A stretch of DNA of 64,000 nt, taken from NCBI GenBank assembly GCA_037954325.1, contig JBBMNZ010000007.1:21215269-21279268 (forward strand), read 5' to 3'. Source of the stretch: Fistularia commersonii. Taxonomy: Eukaryota; Chordata; Actinopteri; Syngnathiformes; Fistulariidae. A program made the translations under genes and the position numbers. Shown here piece by piece: positions 11,525 to 24,267 of this stretch. Below the pieces are notes generated by a model. The model did no database searches and was not told the DNA's origin. It saw only the letters and a list, made by a program, of their open reading frames with translations. Every line of letters begins with the position of its first letter. Position 1 is the stretch's first letter.

Positions 11525-14500
11525 ATTATAAGTCAAATTCAGTGTAATCCAGCAACAAGTTTGAAAGATATAGCCATAGGGTCAAAAAGCGCTTATCTCT
11601 TCTAGTTGGAGCGTTTTTGATTAGGAGTGGCAATAACTTTTGAATTTCATCAAGCTGGTTTCTGCTGTTGAAATATGTTGTTTAAGACATGATTCTGCAC
11701 AATATATGTCAAATTTAGTGTAATCCCTTCACAGGTTCACAAGATATAGCCATTCGTTCAAAAAGTGCTTATCTCATCTAATTGAAGCGTTTTTGATTAG
11801 GAGTGGCAACAACTTTTGAATTTCATCAAGGTGGTTTCTGCTGTTGAAATATGTTGTTTAGGACATGATTCTGCACAATATAAGTCAAATTCAGTGTAAT
11901 CCAGCTATATTTTTGAAAGATATAGCCAAAGGGTCAAAAAGTGCTTATCTCATCGAGTTGGAGCGTTTTTGATTAGGAGTGGCAATAACTTTTGAATTTC
12001 ATCAAGCTGGTTTCTGCTGTTGAAATATGTTGTTTAGGACATGATTCTGCACAATATAAGTCAAATTTAGTGTAATCCCTTCACAGGTTCACAAGATATA
12101 GCCATTCGTTCAAAAGAGCTTATCTCACCGAGTTTAAGCGTTTTTGATTAGGAGTGATAATAACTTTTGAATTTCATCAAGCTGGTTTCTGCTGTTGAAA
12201 TATGTTGTTTAGGACATGATTCTGCACAATATAAGTTAAATTCAGTGTAATCCAGCAAAGTTTGTAAAATATAGCCATGGGGTCAAAAAGCGCTTATCTC
12301 ATCGAGTTGGAGCGTTTTTGATTAGGAGTGGCAATAACTTTTGAATTTCATCAAGCTGGTTTCTGCTGTTGAAATATGTTGTTTAGGACATGATTCTGCA
12401 CAATATATGTCAAATTTAGTGTAATCCCTTTACAGGTTCACAAGATATAGCCATTCGTTCAAAAAGTGCTTATCTCACCGAGTTGAAGCGTGTTTGATTA
12501 GTTGTGATAACTTTTGAATTTCATCAAGCTGGTTTCTGTTGTTGAAATATGTTGTTTAGGACATGATTCTGCACAATATAAGTCAAATTCAGTGTAATCC
12601 AGCAACAAGTTTGAAAGATATAGCCATAAGGTCAAAAAGCGCTTATCTCATCGAGTTGGAGCATTTTTGATTAGGAATGATTATAACTTTTGAATTTCAT
12701 CAAGCTGGTTTCTGTTGTTGAAATATGTTGTTTAGGACATGATTCTGCACAATATAAGTCAAATTCAGTGTAATCCAGCAACAAGTTTGAAAGATATAGC
12801 CATAGGGTCAAAAAGCGCTTATCTCTTCTAGTTGGAGCGTTTTTGATTAGGAGTGGCAATAACTTTTGAATATTATCAAGCTGGTTTCTGCTGTTGAAAT
12901 ATGTTGTTTAGGACATGATTCTGCACAATATATGTCAAATTTAGTGTAATCCCTTCAATGGTTCACAAGATATAGCCATTCGTTCAAAAAGTGCTTATCT
13001 CATCTAATTGAAGCGTTTTTGATTAGGAGTGGCAACAACTTTTGAATTTCATCAAGGTGGTTTCTGCTGTTGAAATATGTTGTTTAGGACATGATTCTGC
13101 ACAATATAAGTCAAATTCAGTGTAATCCAGCTATATTTTTGAAAGATATAGCCAAAGGGTCAAAAAGTGCTTATCTCATCGAGTTGGAGCGTTTTTGATT
13201 AGGAGTTGCAATAACTTTTGAATTTCATCAAGCTGGTTTCTGCTGTTGAAATATGTTGTTTAGGACATGATTCTGCACAATATAATTCAAATTCAGTGTA
13301 ATCCAGCAACAAGTTTGAAAGATATAGCCATAGGGTCAAAAAGCGCTTATCTCTTCTAGTTGGAGCGTTTTTGATTAGGAGTGGCAATAACTTTTGAATA
13401 TTATCAAGCTGGTTTCTGCTGTTGAAATATGTTGTTTAGGACATGATTCTGCACAATATATGTCAAATTTAGTGTAATCCCTTCAATGGTTCACAAGATA
13501 TAGCCATTCGTTCAAAAAGTGCTTATCTCATCTAATTGAAGCGTTTTTGATTAGGAGTGGCAACAACTTTTGAATTTCATCAAGGTGGTTTCTGCTGTTG
13601 AAATATGTTGTTTAGGACATGATTCTGCACAATATAAGTCAAATTCAGTGTAATCCAGCTATATTTTTGAAAGATATAGCCAAAGGGTCAAAAAGTGCTT
13701 ATCTCATCGAGTTGGAGCATTTTTGATTAGGAGTGGCAATAACTTTTGAATTTCATCAAGCTGGTTTCTGCTGTTTAAAGATGTTGTTTAGGACATGATT
13801 CTGCACAATATATGTCAAATTTAGTGTAATCCCTTCAATGGTTCACAAGATATAGCCATTCGTTCAAAAAGTGCTTATCTCACCGAGTTGAAGCGTTTTT
13901 GATTCGGAGTGGCAATAACTTTTGAATTTCATCAAGGTGGTTTCTGCTGTTGAAATATGTTGTTTAGGACATGATTCTGCACAATAAAAGTCAAATTCAG
14001 TGTAATCCAGCTATATTTTTGAAAGATATAGCCAAAGGGTAAAAAAGTGCTTATCTCATCGAGTTGGAGCGTTTTTGATTAGGAGTGGCAATAACTTTTG
14101 AATTTCATGAAGCTGGTTTCTGCTGTTGAAATATGTTGTTTAGGACATGATTCTGCACATTACAAGTCAAATTCAGTGTAATCCAGCAACAAGTTTGAAA
14201 AATATAACCATAGGGTCAAAAAGCGCTTATCTCATCGAGTTGGAGCGTTTTTCATTAGGAGTGGCAATAACTTTTGAATTTCATCAAGCTGGTTTCTGCT
14301 GTTGAAATATGTTGTTTAGGACATGATTCTGCACAATAAAAGTCAAATTCAGTGTAATCCAGCTATATTTTTGAAAGATATAGCCAAAGGGTCAAAAACT
14401 GCTTATCTCATCGAGTTGGAGCGTTTTTGATTAGGAGTGGCAATAACTTTTGAATTTCATCAAGCTGGTTTCTGCTGTTGAAATATGTTGTTTAGGACAT

Positions 14501-14687
14501 GTTTCTGCACAATATAAGTCAAATTTAGTGTAATCCCTTCACAGGTTCAAAAGATATAGCCATTCGTTCAAAAGTGCTTATCTCACCGAGTTTAAGCGTT
14601 TTTGATTAGGAGTGGTAATAACTTTTGAATTTCATCAAGCTGGTTTCTGCTGTTGAAATATGTTGTTTAGGACATGATTCTGCACAT
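11525..14687. repeat. 18-monomer HOR, copy 2 (~3.16 kb)
   Basis: Second copy of the 18-monomer unit, nearly identical to copy 1. Differences I noticed include a short deletion in 'agcaaagtttgtaaaat' (near 12,255; copy 1 has 'agcaaaaagtttgaaaaat') and 'tcatgaagctgg' near 14,105. After about 14,687 the sequence follows the older context seen at 7,309-7,560 ('gcacattataag' then 'aaaaatataacc') instead of starting a third unit. So two full copies are present. Confidence 0.8.
12480..12652. repeat. 173 bp length-variant family A monomer, second copy
   Basis: Same 3 bp deletion and same linked substitutions as the monomer at 9,319-9,491, placed 3,161 bp downstream. It shows that this segment was copied as a block after the deletion arose. 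Confidence 0.85.
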
Positions 14688-14872
14688 TATAAGTCAAATT
14701 CAGTGTAATCCAGCAACAAGTTTGAAAAATATAACCATAGGGTCAAAAAGCGCTTATCTCATCGAGTTGGAGCGTTTTTGATTAGGAGTGGCAATAACTT
14801 TTGAATTTCATCAAGCTGGTTTCTGCTGTTGAAATATGTTGTTTAGGACATTATTCTGCACAATATAAGTCA

Positions 14873-17800
14873 AATTTAGTGTAATCCCTTCAAAGGTTCA
14901 CAAGATATAGCCATTCGTTCAAAAAGTGCTTATCTCACCGAGTTGAGGCGTGTTTGATTAGGTGTGATAATAACTTTTGAATTTCATCAAGGTGGTTTCT
15001 GCTGTTGAAATATGTTGTTTAGGACATGATTCTGCACAATATATGTCAAATTTTGTGTAATCCCTTCACAGGTTCACAAGATATAGCCATTCGTTCAAAA
15101 AGTGCTTGTCTCACCGAGTTGAAGCGTTTTTGATTAGGAGTAATAATAACTTTTGAATTTCATCAAGCTGCTTTCTGCTGTTGAAATATGTTGTTTAGGA
15201 TATGATTCTGCACAATATAAGTCAAATTCAGTGTAATCCAGCAACAATTTTGAAAGATATAGCCATAGGGTCAAAAAGTGCTTATCTCATCGAGTTAGAG
15301 CGTTTTTGATTAGGAGTGGCAATAACTTTTGAATTTCATCAAGCTGGTTTCTGCTGTTGAAATATGTTGTTTAGGACATGATTCTGCACAATATAAGTCA
15401 AATTCAGTGTAATCCAGCAACAAGTTTGAAAGATATAGCCATAGGGTCAAAAAGCGCTTATCTCTTCTAGTTGGAGCGTTTTTGATTAGGAGTGGCAATA
15501 ACTTTTGAATATTATCAAGCTGGTTTCTGCTGTTGAAATATGTTGTTTAGGACATGATTCTGCACAATATATGTCAAATTTAGTGTAATCCCTTCACAGG
15601 TTCACAAGATATAGCCATTCGTTCAAAAAGTGCTTGTCTCACCGAGTTGAAGCGTTTTTGATTAGGAGTAATAATAACTTTTGAATTTCATCAAGCTGGT
15701 TTCTGCTGTTGAAATATGTTGTATAGGACATGATTCTGCACAATATAAGTCAAATTCAGTGTAATCCAGCAACAAGTTTGAAAGATATAGCCAAAGGGTC
15801 AAAAAGTGCTTATCTCATCGAGTTGGAGCGTTTTTGATTAGGAGTGGCAATAACTTTTGAATTTCATCAAGCTGGTTTCTGCTGTTGAAATATGTTGTTT
15901 AGGACATGATTCTGCACAATATAAGTCAAATTTAGTGTAATCCCTTCACAGGTTCAAAAGATATAGCCATTCGTTCAAAAGAGCTTATCTCACCGAGTTA
16001 AAGCGTTTTTGATTAGGAGTGATAATAACTTTTGAATTTCATCAAGCTGGTTTCTGCTGTTGAAATATGTTGTTTAGGATATGATTCTGCACAATATAAG
16101 TCAAATTCAGTGTAATCCAGCAACAATTTTGAAAGATATAGCCATAGGGTCAAAAAGTGCTTATCTCATCGAGTTAGAGCGTTTTTGATTAGGAGTGGCA
16201 AAAACTTTTGAATTTCATCAAGCTGGTTTCTGCTGTTGAAATATGTTGTTTAGGACATGATTCTGCACAATATAAGTCAAATTCAGTGTAATCCAGCAAC
16301 AAGTTTGAAAGATATAGCCATAGGGTCAAAAAGCGCTTATCTCTTCTAGTTGGAGCGTTTTTGATTAGGAGTGGCAATAACTTTTGAATATTATCAAGCT
16401 GGTTTCTGCTGTTGAAATATGTTGTTTAGGACATGATTCTGCACAATATATGTCAAATTTAGTGTAATCCCTTCACAGGTTCACAAGATATAGCCATTCG
16501 TTCAAAAAGTGCTTATCTCATCTAATTGAAGCGTTTTTGATTAGGAGTGGCAACAACTTTTGAATTTCATCAAGGTGGTTTCTGCTGTTGAAATATGTTG
16601 TTTACGACATGAATCTGCACAATATAAGTCAAATTCAGTGTAATCCAGCTATATTTTTGAAAGATATAGCCAAAGGGTCAAAAAGTGCTTATCTCATCGA
16701 GTTGGAGCGTTTTTGATTAGGAGTGGCAATAACTTTTGAATTTCATCAAGCTGGTTTCTGCTGTTGAAATATGTTGTTTAGGACATGATTCTGCACAATA
16801 TAAGTCAAATTTAGTGTAATCCCTTCACAGGTTCACAAGATATAGCCATTCGTTCAAAAAGTGCTTATCTCACCGAGTTGCAGCGTTTTTGATTAGGAGT
16901 GGCAATAACTTTTGAATTTCATCAAGGTGGTTTCTGCTGTTGAAATATATTGTTTAGGACATGATTCTGCACAATATATGTCAAATTCAGTGTAATCCAG
17001 CAAAAAGTTTGAAAAATATAGCCATGGGGTCAAAAAGCGCTTATCTCATCGAGTTGGAGCGTTTTTGATTAGGAGTGGCAATAACTTTTGAATTTCATCA
17101 AGCTGGTTTCTGCTGTTGAAATATGTTGTTTAGGACATGATTCTGCACAATATATGTCAAATTTAGTGTAATCCCTTTACAGGTTCACAAGATATAGCCA
17201 TTCGTTCAAAAAGTGCTTATCTCACCGAGTTGAGGCGTGTTTGATTAGGTGTGATAATAACTTTTGAATTTCATCAAGCTGGTTTCTGCTGTTGAAATAT
17301 GTTGTTTAGGACATGATTCTGCACAATATAAGTCAAATTCAGTGTAATCCAATAACAAGTTTAAAAGATATAGCCATAGGGTCATAAAGCGCTTATCTCA
17401 TCGAGTTGGAGCATTTTTGATTAGGAATGATTATAACTTTTGAATTTCATCAAGATGGTGTTTATTGTTGAAATATGTTGTTTCGGACTTGATTCTGCAC
17501 AATATATGTCAAATTTAGTGTAATCCCTTCAATGGTTCACAAGATATAGCCATTCGTTCAAAAAGTGCTTATCTCACTGAGTTGAAGCGTTTTTGATTAG
17601 GAGTGATAATAACTTTTGAATTTCATCAAGGTGGTTTCTGCTGTTGAAATATGTTGTTTAGGACATGATTCTGCACAATATAAGTCAAATTTAGTGTAAT
17701 CCCTTCACAGGTTCACAAGATATAGCCATTCGTTCAAAAAGTGCTTATCTCACCGAGTTGAAGCGATTTTGATTAGGAGTGGAAATAACTTTTGAATTTC

Positions 17801-18565
17801 ATCAAGCTGGTTTCTGCTGTTGAAATATGTTGTTTAGGACATGATTCTGCACAATATAAGTCAAATTCAGTGTAATCCAGCAACAAGTTTGAAAGATATA
17901 GCCATAGGGTCAAAAAATGCTTATCTCATCGATATGGAGCGTTTTTGATTAGGAGTGGCAATAACTTTTGAATTTCATCAAGCTGGTTTCTGCTGTTGAA
18001 ATATGTTGTTTAGGACATGTTTCTGCACAATATATGTCAAATTTAGTGTAATCCCTTCACAGGTTCAAAAGATATAGCCATTCGTTCAAAAGTGCTTATC
18101 TCACCGAGTTGAAGCGTTTTTGATTAGTAGTGATAAGAACTTTTGAATTTCATCAAGCTGGTTTCTGCTGTTGAAATATTTTGTGTAGGACATGATTCTG
18201 CACAATATAAGTCAAATTTAGTGTAATCCCTTCACAGGTTCACAAGATATAGCCATTTGTTCAAAAAGTGCTTATCTCACCGAGTTGAAGCGTTTTTGAT
18301 TAGGAGTGGCAATAACTTTTGAATTTCATCAAGGTGGTTTCTACTGTTGAAATATATTGTTTAGGACATGATTCTGCACAATATAAGTCAAATTCAGTGT
18401 AATCCAATAACAAGTTTAAAAGATATAGCCATAGGGTCAAAAAGCGCTTATCTCATCGAGTTGGAGCATTTTTGATTAGGAATGATTATAACTTTGAATT
18501 TCATCAAGCTGGTGTCTGCTGTTGAAATATGTTGTTTCGGACATGATTCTGCACAATATATGTCA
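14873..18565. repeat. 21-monomer HOR, copy 1 (3,693 bp)
   Basis: Begins at the 'caaaggttcac' monomer followed by 'gaggcgtgtttgattaggtg'. The same order recurs 3,693 bp later. Landmarks at 15,310 and 16,189 recur at 19,003 and 19,882, both with offset 3,693. Markers include 'tttaggatatgattctg', 'gtggcaaaaac', 'tttacgacatgaatctg', 'atcaagatggtgtttattg' and 'tagtagtgataagaac'. Copy 1 differs from copy 2 over about 15,635-15,780, where it carries an 'agtaataataac' segment with 'ttgtataggac' in place of the 'atctaattgaagcg' type. Confidence 0.75.
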
Positions 18566-19442
18566 AATTTAGTGTAATCCCTTCAAAGGTTCACAAGATA
18601 TAGCCATTCGTTCAAAAAGTGCTTATCTCACCGAGTTGAGGCGTGTTTGATTAGGTGTGATAATAACTTTTGAATTTCATCAAGGTGGTTTCTGCTGTTG
18701 AAATATGTTGTTTAGGACATGATTCTGCACAATATATGTCAAATTTTGTGTAATCCCTTCACAGGTTCACAAGATATAGCCATTCGTTCAAAAAGTGCTT
18801 GTCTCACCGAGTTGAAGCGTTTTTGATTAGGAGTAATAATAACTTTTGAATTTCATCAAGCTGGTTTCTGCTGTTGAAATATGTTGTTTAGGATATGATT
18901 CTGCACAATATAAGTCAAATTCAGTGTAATCCAGCAACAATTTTGAAAGATATAGCCATAGGGTCAAAAAGTGCTTATCTCATCGAGTTAGAGCGTTTTT
19001 GATTAGGAGTGGCAATAACTTTTGAATTTCATCAAGCTGGTTTCTGCTGTTGAAATATGTTGTTTAGGACATGATTCTGCACAATATAAGTCAAATTCAG
19101 TGTAATCCAGCAACAAGTTTGAAAGATATAGCCATAGGGTCAAAAAGCGCTTATCTCTTCTAGTTGGAGCGTTTTTGATTAGGAGTGGCAATAACTTTTG
19201 AATATTATCAAGCTGGTTTCTGCTGTTGAAATATGTTGTTTAGGACATGATTCTGCACAATATATGTCAAATTTAGTGTAATCCCTTCACAGGTTCACAA
19301 GATATAGCCATTCGTTCAAAAAGTGCTTATCTCATCTAATTGAAGCGTTTTTGATTAGGAGTGGCAACAACTTTTGAATTTCATCAAGGTGGTTTCTGCT
19401 GTTGAAATATGTTGTTTACGACATGATTCTGCACAATATAAG

Positions 19443-21025
19443 TCAAATTCAGTGTAATCCAGCTATATTTTTGAAAGATATAGCCAAAGGGTCAAAAAGT
19501 GCTTATCTCATCGAGTTGGAGCGTTTTTGATTAGGAGTGGCAATAACTTTTGAATTTCATCAAGCTGGTTTCTGCTGTTGAAATATGTTGTTTAGGACAT
19601 GATTCTGCACAATATAAGTCAAATTTAGTGTAATCCCTTCACAGGTTCAAAAGATATAGCCATTCGTTCAAAAGAGCTTATCTCACCGAGTTAAAGCGTT
19701 TTTGATTAGGAGTGATAATAACTTTTGAATTTCATCAAGCTGGTTTCTGCTGTTGAAATATGTTGTTTAGGATATGATTCTGCACAATATAAGTCAAATT
19801 CAGTGTAATCCAGCAACAATTTTGAAAGATATAGCCATAGGGTCAAAAAGTGCTTATCTCATCGAGTTAGAGCGTTTTTGATTAGGAGTGGCAAAAACTT
19901 TTGAATTTCATCAAGCTGGTTTCTGCTGTTGAAATATGTTGTTTAGGACATGATTCTGCACAATATAAGTCAAATTCAGTGTAATCCAGCAACAAGTTTG
20001 AAAGATATAGCCATAGGGTCAAAAAGCGCTTATCTCTTCTAGTTGGAGCGTTTTTGATTAGGAGTGGCAATAACTTTTGAATATTATCAAGCTGGTTTCT
20101 GCTGTTGAAATATGTTGTTTAGGACATGATTCTGCACAATATATGTCAAATTTAGTGTAATCCCTTCACAGGTTCACAAGATATAGCCATTCGTTCAAAA
20201 AGTGCTTATCTCATCTAATTGAAGCGTTTTTGATTAGGAGTGGCAACAACTTTTGAATTTCATCAAGGTGGTTTCTGCTGTTGAAATATGTTGTTTACGA
20301 CATGAATCTGCACAATATAAGTCAAATTCAGTGTAATCCAGCTATATTTTTGAAAGATATAGCCAAAGGGTCAAAAAGTGCTTATCTCATCGAGTTGGAG
20401 CGTTTTTGATTAGGAGTGGCAATAACTTTTGAATTTCATCAAGCTGGTTTCTGCTGTTGAAATATGTTGTTTAGGACATGATTCTGCAAAATATAAGTCA
20501 CATTTAGTGTAATCCCTTCACAGGTTCACAAGATATAGCCATTCGTTCAAAAAGTGCTTATCTCACCGAGTTGAAGCGTTTTTGATTAGGAGTGGCAATA
20601 ACTTTTGAATTTCATCAAGGTGGTTTCTGCTGTTGAAATATATTGTTTAGGACATGATTCTGCACAATATATGTCAAATTCAGTGTAATCCAGCAAAAAG
20701 TTTGAAAAATATAGCCATGGGGTCAAAAAGCGCTTATCTCATCGAGTTGGAGCGTTTTTGATTAGGAGTGGCAATAACTTTTGAATTTCATCAAGCTGGT
20801 TTCTGCTGTTGAAATATGTTGTTTAGGACATGATTCTGCACAATATATGTCAAATTTAGTGTAATCCCTTTACAGGTTCACAAGATATAGCCATTCGTTC
20901 AAAAAGTGCTTATCTCACCGAGTTGAGGCGTGTTTGATTAGGTGTGATAATAACTTTTGAATTTCATCAAGCTGGTTTCTGCTGTTGAAATATGTTGTTT
21001 AGGACATGATTCTGCACAATATAAG
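19443..21025. repeat. Nested 9-monomer unit (1,583 bp), copy 1
   Basis: The A3 marker 'agctatattt' and following monomers from about 19,443 are repeated 1,583 bp later; the landmark at 19,882 recurs at 21,465. Copy 1 shares its content with the equivalent part of the upstream 21-monomer unit, so it is the parental segment. Edges are approximate because the join falls in sequence common to many monomers. Confidence 0.75.
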
Positions 21026-22609
21026 TCAAATTCAGTGTAATCCAGCTATATTTTTGAAAGATATAGCCAAAGGGTCAAAAAGTGCTTATCTCATCGAGTT
21101 GGAGCGTTTTTGATTAGGAGTGGCAATAACTTTTGAATTTCATCAAGCTGGTTTCTGCTGTTGAAATATGTTGTTTAGGACATGATTCTGCACAATATAA
21201 GTCAAATTTAGTGTAATCCCTTCACAGGTTCAAAAGATATAGCCATTCGTTCAAAAGAGCTTATCTCACCGAGTTAAAGCGTTTTTGATTAGGAGTGATA
21301 ATAACTTTTGAATTTCATCAAGCTGGTTTCTGCTGTTGAAATATGTTGTTTAGGATATGATTCTGCACAATATAAGTCAAATTCAGTGTAATCCAGCAAC
21401 AATTTTGAAAGATATAGCCATAGGGTCAAAAAGTGCTTATCTCATCGAGTTAGAGCGTTTTTGATTAGGAGTGGCAAAAACTTTTGAATTTCATCAAGCT
21501 GGTTTCTGCTGTTGAAATATGTTGTTTAGGACATGATTCTGCACAATATAAGTCAAATTCAGTGTAATCCAGCAACAAGTTTGAAAGATATAGCCATAGG
21601 GTCAAAAAGCGCTTATCTCTTCTAGTTGGAGCGTTTTTGATTAGGAGTGGCAATAACTTTTGAATATTATCAAGCTGGTTTCTGCTGTTGAAATATGTTG
21701 TTTAGGACATGATTCTGCACAATATATGTCAAATTTAGTGTAATCCCTTCACAGGTTCACAAGATATAGCCATTCGTTCAAAAAGTGCTTATCTCATCTA
21801 ATTGAAGCGTTTTTGATTAGGAGTGGCAACAACTTTTGAATTTCATCAAGGTGGTTTCTGCTGTTGAAATATGTTGTTTACGACATGAATCTGCACAATA
21901 TAAGTCAAATTCAGTGTAATCCAGCTATATTTTTGAAAGATATAGCCAAAGGGTCAAAAAGTGCTTATCTCATCGAGTTGGAGCGTTTTTGATTAGGAGT
22001 GGCAATAACTTTTGAATTTCATCAAGCTGGTTTCTGCTGTTGAAATATGTTGTTTAGGACATGATTCTGCAAAATATAAGTCACATTTAGTGTAATCCCT
22101 TCACAGGTTCACAAGATATAGCCATTCGTTCAAAAAGTGCTTATCTCACCGAGTTGAAGCGTTTTTGATTAGGAGTGGCAATAACTTTTGAATTTCATCA
22201 AGGTGGTTTCTGCTGTTGAAATATATTGTTTAGGACATGATTCTGCACAATATATGTCAAATTCAGTGTAATCCAGCAAAAAGTTTGAAAAATATAGCCA
22301 TGGGGTCAAAAAGCGCTTATCTCATCGAGTTGGAGCGTTTTTGATTAGGAGTGGCAATAACTTTTGAATTTCATCAAGCTGGTTTCTGCTGTTGAAATAT
22401 GTTGTTTAGGACATGATTCTGCACAATATATGTCAAATTTAGTGTAATCCCTTTACAGGTTCACAAGATATAGCCATTCGTTCAAAAAGTGCTTATCTCA
22501 CCGAGTTGAGGCGTGTTTGATTAGGTGTGATAATAACTTTTGAATTTCATCAAGCTGGTTTCTGCTGTTGAAATATGTTGTTTAGGACATGATTCTGCAC
22601 AATATAAGT
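21026..22609. repeat. Nested 9-monomer unit (1,583 bp), copy 2
   Basis: Tandem copy of the preceding segment. Rare variants are shared, such as 'gcaaaatataagtcacattt' (near 20,487 and 22,070), 'atatattgtttaggac' and 'gtggcaaaaac'. It interrupts what would otherwise be a continuous second 21-monomer unit, so it arose after the 21-monomer duplication. Confidence 0.75.
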
Positions 22610-23036
22610 CAAATTCAGTGTAATCCAATAACAAGTTTAAAAGATATAGCCATAGGGTCATAAAGCGCTTATCTCATCGAGTTGGAGCATTTTTGATTAG
22701 GAATGATTATAACTTTTGAATTTCATCAAGATGGTGTTTATTGTTGAAATATGTTGTTTCGGACATGATTCTGCACAATATATGTCAAATTTAGTGTAAT
22801 CCCTTCAATGGTTCACAAGATATAGCCATTCGTTCAAAAAGTGCTTATCTCACTGAGTTGAAGCGTTTTTGATTAGGAGTGATAATAACTTTTGAATTTC
22901 ATCAAGGTGGTTTCTGCTGTTGAAATATGTTGTTTAGGACATGATTCTGCACAATATATGTCAAATTTAGTGTAATCCCTTCACAGGTTCACAAGATATA
23001 GCCATTCGTTCAAAAAGTGCTTATCTCACCGAGTTG

Positions 23037-24267
23037 AAGCGTTTTTGAATAGGAGTGGCAATAAGTTTTGAATTTCATCAAGCTGGTTTCTGCTGTTGAA
23101 ATATGTTGTAAAGGACATGATTCTGCACAATATAAGTCAAATTCAGTGTAATCCAGCAACAAGTTTGAAAGATATAGCCGTAGGGTCAAAAAGTGCTTAT
23201 CTCACAGAGTTGAAGCGATTTTGATTAGGAGTGGAAATAACTTTTGAATTTCATCAAGCTGGTTTCTGCTGTTGAAATATGTTGTTTAGGACATGATTCT
23301 GCACAATATAAGTCAAATTCAGTGTAATCCAGCAACAAGTTTGAAAGATATAGCCATAGGGTCAAAAAATGCTTATCTCATCGAGTTGGAGCGTTTTTGA
23401 TTAGGAGTGGCAATAACTTTTGAATTTCATCAAGCTGGTTTCTGCTGTTGAAATATGTTGTTTAGGACATGTTTCTGCACAATATATGTCAAATTTAGTG
23501 TAATCCCTTCACAGGTTCAAAAGATATAGCCATTCGTTCAAAAGTGCTTATCTCACCGAGTTGAAGCGTTTTTGATTAGTAGTGATAAGAACTTTTGAAT
23601 TTCATCAAGCTGGTTTCTGCTGTTGAAATATTTTGTGTAGGACATGATTCTGCACAATATAAGTCAAATTTAGTGTAATCCCTTCACAGGTTCACAAGAT
23701 ATAGCCATTTGTTCAAAAAGTGCTTATCTCACCGAGTTGAAGCGTTTTTGATTAGGAGTGGCAATAACTTTTGAATTTCATCAAGGTGGTTTCTACTGTT
23801 GAAATATATTGTTTAGGACATGATTCTGCACAATATAAGTCAAATTCAGTGTAATCCAATAACAAGTTTAAAAGATATAGCCATAGGGTCAAAAAGCGCT
23901 TATCTCATCGAGTTGGAGCATTTTTGATTAGGAATGATTATAACTTTTGAATTTCATCAAGCTGGTGTCTGCTGTTGAAATATGTTGTTTCGGACATGAT
24001 TCTGCACAATATATGTCAAATTTAGTGTAATCCCTTCAATGGTTCACAAGATATAGCCATTCGTTCAGAAAGTGCTTATCTCACCGAGTTGAAGCGTTTT
24101 TGATTAGGAGTGATAATAACTTTTGAATTTCATCAAGGTGGTTTCTGCTGTTGAAATATGTTGTTAAGGACATGATTCTGCACAATATAAGTCAAATTCA
24201 GTGTAATCCAGCAACAAGTTTGAAAGATATAGCCATAGGGTCAAAAAGTGCTTATCTCATCGAGTTA
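23037..24267. repeat. 7-monomer unit (1,231 bp), copy 1
   Basis: Defined by 'tgaataggagtggcaata', 'gtaaaggacatg', 'agccgtaggg', 'cacagagttgaagcgatttt' and 'tagtagtgataagaac'. 'gtaaagg' at 23,108 recurs at 24,339, an offset of 1,231 bp (seven monomers minus one base). The unit overlaps the right end of the expanded 21-monomer copy. Confidence 0.8.

Larger units (their letters stand above)
18566..24018. repeat. 21-monomer HOR, copy 2, expanded to ~5.45 kb by internal duplication
   Basis: Follows copy 1 to about 21,025, then repeats a 9-monomer segment, then resumes. 'aataacaagttt' at 17,351 corresponds to 22,627, an offset of 5,276, which equals 3,693 + 1,583. An additional monomer with 'gtaaaggacatg' and 'agccgtaggg' (from about 23,037) raises the offset to 5,452 from 'aagcgattttgattagg' (17,761 versus 23,213). 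The match runs to about 18,560/24,010, where the following monomers differ. Confidence 0.75.

Noticed and set aside
5644..21653. Twelve near-identical 62-codon open frames on the minus strand in family A
   Set aside because: Each spans just over one monomer (189 bp) and recurs only where the same A2-type monomer pair recurs. The 176 bp period shifts the frame by two bases each monomer, so nothing longer can form. There is no codon bias, start context or conserved domain. They are by-products of the repeat.
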